From assembly GCA_916700875.1 (NCBI GenBank), contig CAKAKS010000062.1, positions 18,342,626 to 18,406,625 of the forward strand: DNA of 64,000 bases. The letters run 5' to 3'. The position numbers and the translations under genes were made by a program. The notes under the pieces were generated by a model, which saw nothing but the letters and a program-made list of their open reading frames with translations, did no database searches and was not told where the DNA came from. Source of the stretch: Sebastes aleutianus (lineage: Eukaryota; Chordata; Actinopteri; Perciformes; Sebastidae). How positions within the stretch are numbered: position 1 is the stretch's first letter; every line of letters begins with the position of its first letter. Below are positions 32,305 to 45,625 of this stretch, piece by piece.

Positions 32305-35300
32305 CCTACAAAGACAGCAGAAGCTGCATCTGATCTGCCATCACATCAGTAACAAGTTTTCTCAAGTCGTTACTGTACTTCCTTTATTTTTTTTACTTTA
32401 TTACAGTATTTTCAGTTTTAAAATGACAGTGAATGGAGCTGATTTCTACACAGAGATGGACAGTCAGAAGTAGCAGCCCCCCCCCGCTGCACCACAGCAG
32501 TTGTTATTTTTAAAGTTCAGCGGAGCTCCAGTGGCTGCAGGCTCCGTGTGATGCAGACGCAGCCATGCACAACTTCACTTGGCACGACATCAGTTCATTC
32601 TCAACCGAACCTGAGGCATTTCCTTTGACAGATTATCTTAGATAATTATCTTCTTTTATTCACCATTAAAACATTTAACCCTTGACTGTTGTGATTGATT
32701 AAATGCTTATAAACCAGGACATCTTGAAAGATAGTCACCATATACTGTAATTATGAGATTGCTTATTATGTGTATAGCATAATAGAAATATATGGAATGG
32801 AAATGAGATTCAATATGTTATAAAAGATTCATGGTATTGTGATATTTTGAGCAAAATGTGAATAAAGACTAATGACAAGCATGCACAGGCCAATTAAAGG
32901 TTTCTTTTGAAATGCATTTAAAGCAATAGTTTGACATTCTTCTCATCCAACTTGTTGCAAGAAGGCAAAAAAGCCTTTTTCCCAAAATGCCAAACTATTC
33001 ATTTAAAACATTTTAATTGCAGTTCTGATTGAAAGACAAGTTTTATATACAAATAAAATGTCTGTTTAGTATAAATGCACAAGGGGCTTTTCTCAGTAGA
33101 GCAGTAAAGAAAAAAAATACCTTGCAACATGAAACTGTACTGTGTATATACCGGCAGCAACTAGGTTTTTCTCAGTGTTGTGAGTGGTGTTGCAAGTGTT
33201 TCCCCCAAGACAGGGCTCCCTTACAATCCATGCAATTTTCTTGTCAGTTGTCTTGTTGCCTTTTTTCTTTATCTGTCCAAAAATCCAAAATTCTGCCACA
33301 CAGCAGATTTAAAACTTGACAGCAGCTCAGTTTCAGTTTCACCTCAGTCCATGCCGTCTCCCCCAGGTTTCTCTGCTCTGTAATGAGTTCAGCCAGGCTC
33401 ACTGCAAGTGTGATGACCCATGCCGAGACTTACTAGCAAAAGTAAGTGAACTTTGCTCATGCATCAAACGGGTTTAAGCAGCCAGATAATTCAGATAGAT
33501 ATAAAATGCGAAGGGCTTCTACATTAATCAAGAAAGTCAAAGCAAGGAACCCCCATTAGAATACTAACAACTGAGCCGTATCTGCTCTACGGCGTGTTTG
33601 GGGATACAAGATACAAGGTTTGGCTGGGGTGAGGTGTTTTTTCAAGTCAATGCATGTCAAGAAGTTTTGTAAAAATGTAACAATGTAAGATAGTATATGT
33701 TCATTGGGATGTTGTCTGATTTTTAAACTGAGAACATTTCTTTTTATCTGCAAATAGTTCTGCAGGGGAGGAGGCTTGCTGACTTCCTGGCTTCGTACCG
33801 TAGGTCTCTGGAGGCAGGAGGCAGCACAGGCCTCAGGCTTGTCTCTGGGTTCCACTGGAGGAGGTGCTCCAGGTAGCCGGAGAGGGGGGAACCCTCGGCC
33901 CCTCTGGAAAGCCAGGAGGCAAGAGAGGAGAGGAGACACAATGAATAGCTTTTTTTGGGGTGCGAATGGGGAGTGGTACCGATAGTGTAAGTATTTTGTT
34001 AAAGACTTTCAGCACAAAGTCGTGAGATGTGCATCATTATGAATAAAAAACACAGCAATAGACATCTCAGTATCATTAGAAATGTGAAATCAACTTAAAA
34101 AGAAAAATGCCATCTCTTGGCAGCTTATTTGGTACACGTGACTCTCCACATCCTGGACAATGTGTGAGTTTTCTGTTGGAAGAACCAACCGACCTCTCCA
34201 TTAAAAAAAAAAAAAAAAAAGTCAAAGAACACTCCTCACACACCCGCTGATGAAGTTTTCCTCCTAATCCAACCCCCTTTTTACCCACTGGCACTGCAGA
34301 GGTGTAAAAATAACAAAGACACTCACCGCTCTCTGTGTGCTTTGTGCTGTTGACTTCGCTATGCACCAGTGGTTCATGAAAATCAGGCCCTTGAAGTTCA
34401 TGATAATCAGTCTTACGTATTTCTACATGGAACTGATGCTATCTTGTCACACTCGTGATCCGTGGCTAATCTTCCAAATTCAACAGCAAACAGAAGATCT
34501 GGAGATTTAGTGTCGTAAACAGCAGACATTACATGGTATAGCTTTTAAAAAAACATCTGTTTCCATTCGCTGTGAGGATTCTAGACCTTGTGTTTTAATA
34601 GTTAAAGATACAATTGTACTCTTTGAGCATCACTGCCGCAATCAATACAACAGGAGTTACTGCTGTATGAAGTTGAAAACAGCAGAGCTTGCTGAAAAAC
34701 TTTAACTTCCCACGTTTTTATAACAACTGATGAGGTTATTGTCCATTCTTTTTTTTGTATAGTGTATGTGTTTGAAAAGAATTACTATGTTTATGATGCC
34801 ACAAAGCCAGCAGTAGTGCTAACACAGTTGCAATGCAATTTTTAAGGTGCGGTAGCCCCTTTTTTTGCACTTCTTTAATAATTTGATATCTCTACACAGA
34901 CCTGCTTGCACAGAGGTGGGTGGAGTGGCACAACTGAGTTTGTTCTTATGCAGATCAGCTGTGCAATTTTGGAGCTCATTTGGTGAAATTGGATTTGTAT
35001 TTGCAATAAAAGTTGATCAGAGCAGGCAGACAGGTATTTTATTTTTTTCTGTTTTTAGAACCATGTCATCATGTCAGGGCACTACCAAGGGCAAAACAAA
35101 TTCAAATCTCACCAAAGCAAAGTTCAACAGTCCTGCAATTAATTACATTTCTTATTCCCAAACAATATGATGACTTAATTTGTAACATTTCATAGTTTCA
35201 TCAAAAGTGAAGTTTGTAGGAGTGTGGTTGTAGCTCAGGAGATGTACAGTTATCCCCTAATCGTAGAGTTTGCACTGTTATATAATGTCTCTCAATTTTC

Positions 35301-35338
35301 TTCTTTTGTATTACATGCTGTTAAAAAAGTGAAGATAT
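32305..35338. other. no gene recognised; poly-A run; one GC-rich patch
   Basis: An A18 run occurs at 34203-34220. 33770-33930 is purine-rich and GC-rich on the plus strand, with overlapping open frames on both strands. This looks composition-driven and no domain is recognisable. The remainder is single-copy-looking. Confidence 0.4.
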
Positions 35339-36000
35339 TAAGGCCCCGACACACCAAGCCAGATTGGACAGATTGGCGCCGGCAGTGAGAGTCTGTCGGC
35401 CTAGTTTTTGTGCCGTGTCCCGCACCGTCAGCTATAGTCTGCCCGTGACAGAGGTTTTTCAGCCAATTCAGCATGTTGATTCAGCAGCGGAGGCCGTCGG
35501 TGAGAGAAATTACTCTGATTGGCTGTCGGGTTTAAGGGAATCAGTGCACGAGAAGAGAAACGGAAGTGAGGAAAGCAAGCAAACAAGTAAAGTCAAGAGG
35601 AAAAATACAGAATGCTCTTCGCGTTTTCATCTTCATCTCATCTGATCATTCCAACACACGGATATTTTCACAACAATTTGGCCATCTGGAATGAAGCTAA
35701 GTGAGAGTGGTGTGAAAATGGTCAGCAAACGCTGCTTTGTTTCATGTATGCATCATAACAACGGCTTGTACTGTATATCTGCAGTCCTTGGTCTTCAGGT
35801 TTCCCTTTTTGAATGATGAATACAGACTACCCCCACCTGCTGGTGTGGAGAGTTATTTCCTCTCACGCAGGCGCAGAACGTACGTGCTAACTGGTCGTCG
35901 GCTGTAGTCTTTGCAGTGTGTTCAAATGCAACTTTTTTGGCCAAGACACGGGCGACATGAGGCGACACAACAGTCGGCCTTCATCGCCGATCCATAATCA
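35339..36000 (+). mobile_element. MITE beginning GGCCCCGACACACCAAG, right end unclear
   Basis: The left end GGCCCCGACACACCAAGCC and the interior blocks CAGAGGTTTTTCAGCC, TGATTCAGCAGCGGAGG, GTCTTTGCAGTGTGTTC, ACAACAGTCGGCCTTCATCG are ones I associate with a common teleost DNA transposon. The terminal repeat at the right is not evident. The 93-codon frame at 35364-35645 is within it and not a host gene. Confidence 0.5.
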
Positions 36001-38174
36001 TTCTTTGGTTCATATAATAGTATGGAGAAAAGAAGCAATTCCTCACAATTTGTGGCATTGTGTGTTTCTGTAAGCGTAATACGAGGTTGATATGAAATGT
36101 ATTTATGAAACATTTTTGGTTCAGAAACGTCGACATTCAATGTATCCGTGGTTTACAGAAACAAACAATGACAAACATTGTTTTTCTGGTGACTGGGGTT
36201 GAAGAAGAATCTATATGAAGAAATGTTTGGTATTTTTAATTAAGTGTGTTACATGAGAATGAAAAAGAAGGTGAAGGTGTTTTGTTACAGATCAACAAGG
36301 AGTATTAGTTCAACAACGTTTTCAGATATGCATTGAGAGAAATTGTTAAGCAAAAGGTGCTTTCTTCTGGTTTTATTGTTACATTAGATCTCAGTGAACA
36401 GGACAGATGGCATCTTATAAAGAAATATCCCAAATGTTCTGGTCACACATTGTGTTTTTTTTGTAATAAGATATATTATTGTACAGACACAGCCATAAGG
36501 GCCAGATATACTGTATATAATGACTCACAACCTGCCTTTTTATTGTATAAGGATCTTTTTGTTTATCCTCAGCTCTCCCACTTACGATTGGTGTGATACT
36601 GAAGGCCAACAAAGAACAACTATCCTTGGTGTTGGAGGCAGGCAGAGCTGAACTGGAAACCATGGCAACACAGTGCTTGCCTCTCTAATCCCTTGGCCCT
36701 GCCAGAGAGTAGACAAATACCTGCGCAAGCCCCGGCCTATTCAACACCTGCATAAAAGAAAACCTTCCCAATCCGCACGATATGAAAATACACTAGGGAG
36801 GAACAGTTCTGATGGGCTGTTTTCCTACAGTATCGCCATATCACACACCACCACACACAGACAGGCAGGCTTGGCTGCTGTTTGCATCCTCTGTCTGTTC
36901 AATTCTTCTCGTCAAGCATTTACATTTTTTTTTCCCCCTCCAATTAAATGTGATAACACAACATTTATGTTCCCTGACTCCAGCTGTTAACACATTTTTT
37001 TTTCTTCATGTATCATGTATTTGCAGATGTATGGTATAATTGTTGCAATTATCAGATTCACACAAATAAATCACACTGCATTTCACTATAATTCTCTCTA
37101 CATGTAACAGAACTGCATGTATAATATTTATATTTATCATCTTTTTATGGTTCCTTTAAGGTTTTGTGTGCTACTGTATATTTAATGATTAATTTATAGG
37201 TTTTTTTTAATGGTACATTTTACTTTTATATACACAATATGTCATATACAAGAAGCACCTAGTGTAATAAAGCTGCTGCAGTTTAATGAAAGTGCACCTA
37301 TTTATGTAACTCCATACACACAAGAGACACCATGTGTGCAACGAGAAGGTGAAAGCTGCATGAAAAACGTTAGAAACTTGTTAGCAGGTAGAATACAATT
37401 ATCACAAGTTAATTAAAAAGGTTTATTTTAAGGTATCGTCTACCATCCTGTATAACGACTCAGATTAAAACTCAAGTGTTACTGTACATGCAATAAATTT
37501 GAGCAATAAAAGTAATAATAAATGGGTTTAATTGTCACGGAGAAGCTGATAATTTGAGTGTTTTATCCAGTCACATTTATCTTCCACATTGTGCTGCGAT
37601 CAGTGAACCTGAAACTCATTGTAATATCAAAGACAAGAGGAAAAAAAGGCTCCTTCTTGTCTTGAGTTGATGACCTTGAATATTTTTTTCTAAAGTCTAT
37701 TATTCAAGATAGATGGTGGATAATGTGATGGACTGAATAATTACATCTGTGATAAATAATTACTGCAAAATGGTGCTGTTCACAAAATCTAATTAAAGTT
37801 CAAATTGGGAAGAAAAAGGTTAGATTGTCTTACATGACCCTTTACAGTGTCACCGTGACCCGCTGTGTCACTGCACCATCCAGGTATGGAAGACGGGTGT
37901 CATAACAAGAGGATTTTTGAATATGAATTTGGAGCGGGCCATAATTTGAATTTTAAAAAAGCTGAATAAAAACCTGCTTGACGCAGAAATAATTAGTTGT
38001 TTCCTGTGTTTGTATTGTTTCTTTGTGTCTCTAACAAGCATTCACATTCCTGTGTACTGTTTTCACATAAATGTTTCAAAAACCACACCTGCAAAATGTT
38101 TCTACACAATTAGTGAAGCAGCCCACCTTTAACTATAAAAGCTAGGGTGGTTAAGGTTGAGAACAGCGGGCAAC
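36001..38174. other. no gene recognised
   Basis: AT-rich single-copy-looking sequence. 36590-36790 is slightly richer in GC and could be a conserved element, but nothing specific is visible. Confidence 0.45.
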
Positions 38175-38812
38175 CTCCGGGTCTGAAAAGTGAAGCCAAT
38201 GTGGAAGTGCCTTAAACTTGCATTCTCTCTAATAGCCAGCAGGGGGCGACTCCTTTGGTTGCAAAAAGAAGTCTGATCTATAGAAGTCTATGAGAAAATG
38301 AACCGACTTCCTTAGTAAACATTGTAAACATGAGTTTATGGTCTCAATTGCTAGTTTCAATTCTTCTTCAATACAGCATGATGTTCATTTAATAAATTAT
38401 GGTCCCATTTAGAGTCAAATAAACCATAAAGCAGGGTATGCTTTCAGGCGTGGCTACCTTGTGATTGACAGGTCTGTTTTTTCATCTTAGAACTTTAACC
38501 CTTTCACAATTCATTTTCAGTTCATGAAAGTTAATATCAACTTATTAGTCACCTAAAAATATCTTATTCAGCATTCGGTTGTACTTAGCTCCACCCTCTC
38601 ATGTCACTTCTGATTGGCAAAAACCAAGATGGCGACAACCAAAAGGCCGAACTCGAGGCTTCAAAACAGCAACTCTTTTCCAATGAAAGTAAACTAGCAG
38701 CACTAGCTCCAAAAGTTCCTAAATCTAGCGAGAAAGTCGCCAAGACAACAACACTGGCAGCCCGTCCCTTCAGGCCTCTCTCAAAAGCCACTCCCCCAAA
38801 ATGATCATTATG
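38175..38812 (+). mobile_element. dispersed teleost repeat
   Basis: It carries CTCCGGGTCTGAAAAGTGAA, AATAGCCAGCAGGGGGCGAC, ATAGAAGTCTATGAGAAAATG, GGCGTGGCTACCTTGTGATT, and AAAACCAAGATGGCGAC, words I recognise from a common interspersed repeat of percomorph fish. The 67-codon frame at 38601-38804 (contains LAALAPKVPKSSEKVAK) lies inside the repeat and is not a host gene. Ends are approximate. Confidence 0.55.
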
Positions 38813-39564
38813 AACATAAACATATCATAATGAATGTGAAGTCATAACTCACAGCTGTCAAACTAGAAGCTTGTGGAAGACTCCGGTGATGTCAAGACAC
38901 CATATCGCGTCATTGGGGTACAACACGCTCAGTACAATCTGGGTGAGAATTACAATTCTGCAATTATTGAAAATATCTTTAATTAAAGACCATAAATAAA
39001 TGCTTTCTATTTGAAAATGGGCCTATATCCGTTGTAAATGGGCCTATATCGTCCGCCATCCATTCGAGCGTACCCAAAAAGTTCTGTCAGGCCAAGCGCA
39101 CATCTGTCATACCCCATAATCCAAGACCGTGTCTCAGCCTCCATTTAGTAGCCTTGAGTTTGCGCAGGTAGGTAGGTAGGTAGACAGGCAGACCTGTGAC
39201 AGCCAGATACTGGATATTTTTTTTTTTTTTTTGTCAGAGCATTTGTTTTATTGATTGCTGTCAGGATGTAATGAGAATTTCAACAAATATAACTGCACTA
39301 ACCCATAGCTTTGAAATAATGATAATAAAGAAACCTCTGACAGGAAACCAATTCATCAGCTAATGAAATCTAAAAATAATTCATAACAGATAATTAAGCA
39401 GATGAGGCTGACTGAGATACAGCAGCTATAGTTCATATAACACTAAGCAAATGAATACCTAAAGAAACTAAAAGGAGACGGTCCTTTTCATAAATTTTTC
39501 AACTAACTTGTTAAAGAGCTAAAAAAGTCTGCATCAAATCAAACTTCATGTTGTTCACTACTGA
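38813..39564. other. no gene; simple repeats
   Basis: Contains a short (AGGT)n run near 39165-39188 and a T16 run at 39217-39232. GGGCCTATATC occurs twice within 40 bp near 39018-39050. Otherwise nothing recognised. Confidence 0.6.
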
Positions 39565-39843
39565 GTAGACAAAGACGAGCCACTACAACCCAACCAGCTC
39601 TCCCCTCCTACTCGTCTCTCACAGTTTCCAGGAGAAGACAGCCAGAGCCTTCAGTGTCGGTATGTTCGGGCCAACCTCGACAGTGCTCACCATCTGCTGA
39701 CAGACTTGGCGTGTCACCTGGAACATCTGCTGCTAGACCTCTTTATGGGTGACCCTCAGCTAAAGAGGGTGTCACCTCTGCTTGGCCATGTACCCCTGTT
39801 GTGTTGGACCCCCGCTGCAAGAACCTTCCCGAACATGCACTAA
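39565..39843 (+). pseudogene. candidate coding relic or exon, unrecognised
   Basis: A 93-codon frame runs stop to stop without an early ATG. Its middle reads DSQSLQCRYVRANLDSAHH and LLTDLACHLEHLLLDLF, leucine-rich with C/G-ending codons (GCC AAC CTC GAC, CAC CTG GAA CAT CTG CTG). It is preceded by a pyrimidine tract (CTCTCCCCTCCTACTCGTCT) ending CACAG and TTTCCAG, either of which could be a splice acceptor. It is more GC-rich than its neighbours. It could be an exon, an old retroelement gag or chance. Confidence 0.22.
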
Positions 39844-42249
39844 CTCAAGGGTTGAGTCACCTCGACCCGCCTCAGTCTGTCTGACCCTCTCACTCTATAC
39901 CAAAGCTGTCATAACTTCACCCTCACTTCCTGACTCTTCCATCAAGAATAACACAAAACTAAGTAAGGGGAAAAAAAGGGCCTACATCTGCACAGCACCA
40001 TGTTTAGACTGTGTGTGTGTCAGGACATTGATCATTTACAGTGTTTTCACTGCAGTCTTGGCGCTCGCGAAGTCAGACAAGTGTGACAAATTAGACAGAC
40101 ACACAGGGAACATAATCTGACCATGGGCATAGCATGCCAAGAAAGGCATGAAACCAAAACGGATGAAACAGTTGCGATTTTGCAGAAACAGAGCTCGGTG
40201 TGTTTATGTCTCGATCTCGTCGACGGCAGGCAGAGGCACAACAGCTTTTTGTTTGCCAGCGTGGTCAGAAGATGGTTTACAAGGGAAGCACATCCACCAC
40301 TAATGGAATGAATAAAATGATTTATTTAGTGTGTGCTTCCAGGATATTTGATATGCTTGGCTACGTTTAGCCCATAGCCTCATCATAATGAAACAGCAAG
40401 CAGTCAGAGTTGCAGAAGAGGCATCTTACTGGAAGAGGAGAGAATACTGTGCCCGAGGCTCGGTTAAATGATGCTCCTCGTCCACAGTCACACCCTCATT
40501 TCTCTTCTTGTCAATACAATTCTCAGCGAGAGGTGAAATACATCAAAAAAATATGCCTGATTACAAATTACAAACGTCGCCAAATAATTAATTTTGCACA
40601 TCAGTCATTCATAGATTTCATGATAACCTATTCGCATTCATTCTTATTAGATTCTGCCACTTTAGTTAAAAATGCTCAGACCCAGTTAATTCAATGACCT
40701 GTGAAATTCCTGGAGGATAATGTCGATCTTAAACTACATGTTATAATGTCTGCTATACTCAGGGATTACATAAATCACATTGCAGACATTTTGTGTGGCG
40801 CAGTGAATATTGAATTAATTTCTCAGTATTAAAAAAAAAAATAGTTATGAAAGAAAGCTGCACCAGAATCCCCCAGGTGTCGTCTTTTCAACTGCTTTCT
40901 GGTTATTTACTGGCTGACAGAATTGTTTCCAAAGACTTTCGGACATTCGTTTTTATGACTCTTGTTCCCTTGACTCTCTTCAATCTTCAAACGCTATTGA
41001 CCATTTTGAAAGAGAAAACAGAAGAAGCTGTAGGGGAAATTATTCTGCTTTCAACTATTCTCCCTTTTCTGTCGGCTCAGTGTCTTCACTGGCTTAAATT
41101 AGCCCACAGTGTGCCTCAGGGATCCATCTTTGCTCTTATCTCTGTATGTAGCACTAATTGGCAAAATAATTCCCAAACACCCATCAGTATCTAACCATAA
41201 AATCTAGTGACTTTAAAAGATCGTACCTCTTTAAAAACTGAAAGGAAATTAATTTAAAACCATCAGTCTTCCTGTCAACAATGGATGTCTATGAGAAATG
41301 GAGAGATTCTGCTTTAAAGCTGCTTGTACCACAACATATGTTACAAACGCAATGTTACACACTTGGCACCTGCTCAGCACTGTGGTAAAAGTGCAGCTTC
41401 AAGGAGACAAAGAGAAATTTTAGAAAAATCAAATTTTTTCTGACCTCCGATTCCCCGTTGTGTTTAGCCCTGGCCAACTTCGCCGACCTTGTATCGACAT
41501 CAGCGCCACAGGGAGAGCGCTCGCCTGGTCCAAGGTCAAAGCCGAGAACTATCGTCGGCCTTTGCCATCATGACACACAGTTTCAAATGATCTGCCCGGC
41601 AACCTCAGGCTGTCACACATTTTAGTTTTATCGTCTGGTGGTAATACGTGTCTTACACTGGATTTCCCCCACACCATAAATCTCAACTTCTCTACAGACG
41701 AGAGTCAATTTACTCTCATCTCAAACTGAAAAATAAAGTAGAAGTACATGACACTGTCCATTTTCTAGAAAAAAATTAAAATCAATAATGTATTTGATAT
41801 ATAGAGCATTGTGCTAGTTCAGGCAGAGCCCCGGCATCATATTCATATATAGGTGTACAGGGCAGGCTTCATGGCCTGACCTTGCACATTCTGCTGATAC
41901 TCTCGTACTGACATTTCATGCTGCTGCAGCAAGGAGTTACAAAACAAGTTTGTGTCCAACAGTTCACTATTTTTTTGTAGAAATAATTGTGTTTGTCTTG
42001 TGTTTCTTGCTGCTGTTGGTTGTCTTTCCCCATTGAATATTGTTTCCTACTATGTGCTGCATAGGGACAGGGTTTAGGTTATCACAAATATGACACGTTT
42101 GGGTTAGAGTTACGCAAATCAATAGGGAAACATAGAAGTAAAATAGGAGTAGACGGACATTCCCATTCAAATCAACGTAGTAGGATGGTGTACCATTGCT
42201 ATTGTAGCAGCCTAACTTCCGTGTAAACCGACTTGCGGCAAGTCGCGGG
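39844..42249. other. no gene recognised
   Basis: Several 60-115-codon frames exist (e.g. 40847-41194) with no recognised domain. 41455-41610 is a GC-richer patch with several CG dinucleotides. The rest is single-copy-looking. Confidence 0.4.
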
Positions 42250-42386
42250 CTTTTTTCCTAAACCTAACTCTTGCCTGACCCTAAGCAACAACAACATTAA
42301 GCACGTGTTTACTGCGACCAAAAAGAGCGACGCCGAGGGGTCTCACAAAGCATCAGTATGTGAAGGGTTGGGATGAGAATGCGTTG
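42250..42386 (+). mobile_element. family C right-end fragment
   Basis: TTTTTTCCTAAACCTAACTC, ACATTAAGCACGTGTTTACT, GACGCCGAGGGGTCTCACAA, AGCATCAGTATGTGAAGGG and the terminus TTGGGATGAGAATGCGTTG match the right third of the copy at 49797. The left part is missing or unrecognisable. Confidence 0.68.
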
Positions 42387-45219
42387 TCTCTGTCTATGTG
42401 AAACACCAATTTGCCACTGATATTTATGTGAAGTTAGTTGCATTGGTGTTTGAAAATTTCATCTAGCCGCTGAAATATTTACTTTGGTTATTCTTCATCA
42501 CTGTCCACATTCAAATTTTTATATGCATTCACATTTTCTACATACTTTACTATTCATTATCATAATTTGATAATTGGATCTAAACAGTTGAGCTTGTGCT
42601 GCTATTCTACAGCCAAACTCATTGCTAATTTAGCTCGTTTCAGGGAGGTGGGAGGGCTTTGTTTGCATGATACTGCTATTTTGGATCAACATACTTTTTA
42701 TATCTTGTTGCATATCTTGTTGCAAGTATATTGTATGTACTACATCTCAAATAATAAAGAATTTGCTAGCATTCAAGGGGAATTCCAACATGCCTGTTGC
42801 ATGGATGAATTCACAAAAGGATGCATGTTGGAATAACTTTGTGTTTTGGGTGTTGAACCGGCTTCCTGTTATTAATTATTAAGCAGCACAATCATCTTTC
42901 CTGCTTGGATGCTTTGAGAGGTCCCCTTCATGAGCAGAACATATTCTGCCAAATCTGTCTGCCAAATGCTCGATTCCCTGACTTCTTTCCAACAGAAAAT
43001 CAGTTTACGTCAAACCAATCAGTTATTAGTCTGATTATCCGTTACTTTTTGATATTTAAAATGAGTCCTTGTTGATATTTCTGATATATTTGAAAGTCAT
43101 AATTTTGTCTGAAATGCCTTTTAATGTGCCTTTTTCAATAACCATACAACTCTGGCTTCTTTCTGGTGGTAGGAACCGCACTATGAGCAGTATTAAAATT
43201 ACTTTTTACTGTATGCAGACTGCATTGCTCTTCTAATAACACTGGGCACAGCTCTACCTGTCTGTCCTCAGGGATCCACCTGGCACTGCCTCATCAATAA
43301 CTTGGCTCACAGGCAGAGTCTGCTCACTGACTACAAAACACTACGGAAACAAATTAAATTCTTAATGAGCACAACCTCTCACTAATGACGGTGCAAAGTC
43401 AGTGTAATGTTGTACAACACATATCAGCAAATTTTAACTATACGGCAATTAAAATTCTATAATTTAAAATGTGGCAAATTATTCCTTGACAGAAGAGCAT
43501 TAATGTTGTCTATGAACATTATAGCAAATGCTATACTTTAGTTAACGTTTTGCTCCACCAATGTCGCCTTTACCCTCTTCATCCTACATTTTATTGTATT
43601 TTTTTTAATGGGTTAATGCAATGATAGGAGCCGTGCATTATTCCCTATATTGGAATACCTTTGAGTGCATTATCAGATGTATACCACAAGCTATAGAGAA
43701 AGAAGGCTTAACTAGTCATGCAGCTTGTTTGTAAGTGGTGTCCTATGTTATTTTAATGGATACCTGCCAACAAAAGCCAAATATTTTTCATGGTAAAAGT
43801 AGTATATAGCACAGCTTTACATTACATTATTAGCTGAATACTACTAGATATTTATTTTCACATTTGAATTTGGTGCCCAAACACCTTATATTTATTTTGT
43901 ATTCTGGGAATTACACTTAATTCTCAAAATCCACCTGAGCTCACTAACGTGTTGATTAACATGGATTAAACATCCAGTTTGTCAAATCCGTATAAGAATT
44001 TACCTATTTTTCGTCTGGGAACAGTAAGTGGTTGTCCGGCACCCTGAAAAACAGCAAACTTAAGCAATAATCCGCGAGAGGCCGTGATTTACAGCCGTCT
44101 TAGGCACGATGAGTGCTTTTGTAAATTCAATGTAAATCCCAGTCTCAAGTGGCTTATTGCTTTTTTAAAATGGTTACTAATTGGCAGGGTTTCATAAATT
44201 AAACACAGCAACAAAAAAAGGCAATAATTTATTGATAGCATTGTAGTTCTTCAGCAACATTTAGCAGAACAGTTGCCAAGCAACACACAGGCAATGAAAA
44301 GCATGCTTAAAGATTAAGGTGATTATTAACATTTATCTGATTATCGCCATTAATTGTGCGATTGCTGAAGTTGTGTTAAATAACGTTAGCACTCTTCTTT
44401 ACTGGTACAGGGGTGTTGGACTCTGGATAGGTGCATTTTAATCAACCCCCATGGGCTCTCTGGTTGGACCTAACGTGAGGAGAATGGGAAAAAAACAATA
44501 TATGTATCTACAATCGGCAACTATTATACTCACTTTCCCCTAGCTGTTATCACTTGCCAGTGATATCATTTTTGGTACGGTGTCGCTGCTGACAATTGAC
44601 AACATTGCTAGAGAAAGGTGAGCATACGGTAATAGGCTACAAATAAAAACATGCAAGCTAAAGCTAAAGTTACATTGTTAACTTTAGCATCGATCATTGG
44701 TGTAGTTTGTCCTCTTTGGATGGAGATAAAGGGCCGGTGGATTTTGCAGCAGCAACAAGCGACAGAACACACTGGGTTCCCTGTAGGCTTGCTTTGGTTC
44801 TTTTGCCAGCATCTTTGTGTTTTTTGTGCATTTATTGAAAGACAGCATAGCGTACTCCTGTACTCCTCATCCAGGCGGATGATCAGGTCTGAAAACAGCC
44901 GACGGACCACAGTCTGTTAAACGGTCACGGCGTCGTTTCTTGACTATTCCAGCTTTTCAATTTCTCTCCCATTAATGTTGGCATGTCTCCTTCTTCCTCC
45001 TCTATCCTGTCCATCTCTTCTAACCTACTCATCCATGCTTAGCCCACCCAGTACATCCAAATTCTAAAACTAAAATCAGATATTTTGAAACGATAGGTGA
45101 CTAATTGGTGCAGTGATGCTATTGTGATGTGGCCACAGCTGTGTGTTTGTAAAGTACTTTACAACAGCTTCAAACACAGCTCAACCAATCATAATCAAAA
45201 ATCTGAACTATCAGTTTGA
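42387..45219. other. long stretch without gene; possible conserved elements
   Basis: 43920-44390 is dense in homeodomain-type TAAT/ATTA words (ACTAATTGGCAGGG, AATAATTTATTGATAGC, GCCATTAATTGTGCGATTGC) and looks single-copy, a texture typical of vertebrate conserved non-coding sequence. Overlapping antisense frames at 44608-44920 show no recognised domain. Confidence 0.4.
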
Positions 45220-45548
45220 TGTAAATGGACTTCGCATCGATAAAGCACCTTTTTAAGTCTTCCGACCACTCAAAGCTCTTTACACTACACGTCAGCATTC
45301 ACCTATTCACACACACGTTCATCCACTGATGGCAGAGGCTGCCATACAAGGTGTCAACCTGCCCATCAGGATCTAATCTAAATACTCATTCATAACATTC
45401 ACACACACCGATGGCTCAGCCTTCGGGAGCAATTTAGAGTCTGGTATCTTGCTCAAGGACACTTCGACATGTGGACTAGAGGAGCCGGGGATCGAATCGC
45501 CAAACTTCCGATTGGTGGGTGACCCGCTCTGAGCCACAGCCACCCCCA
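45220..45548 (-). mobile_element. tRNA-derived SINE, near full length
   Basis: Read on the minus strand it begins GGGGGTGGCTGTGGCTCAGA (A box) and has GGCGATTCGATCCCCGGC (B box GATTCGATCC), then CTAGTCCACATGTCGAAGTG, CAAGATACCAGACTC and GGCTGAGCCATCGG. It ends in a tail with AAAGAGCTTTGAGTGG and GTGCTTTATCGATGCG, which resembles a LINE 3' end. Same family as 23328-23586 but longer. Confidence 0.83.
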
Positions 45549-45593
45549 TCATTATGTATATCATCATTTTTACACATTTTTTTATGGATCAAA

Positions 45594-45612
45594 ATATATA
45601 TATACACACACA
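45594..45612. repeat. TA/CA dinucleotide run
   Basis: Alternating TA then CA dinucleotides. Confidence 0.9.
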
Positions 45613-45625
45613 TAGTATATATAAT

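Noticed and set aside
33770..33930. GC-rich patch as a coding exon
   Set aside because: Open frames exist on both strands because the purine bias removes stops, and none resembles a known protein.
41455..41610. CpG-island promoter
   Set aside because: Too short, with only scattered CG dinucleotides and no adjacent gene.
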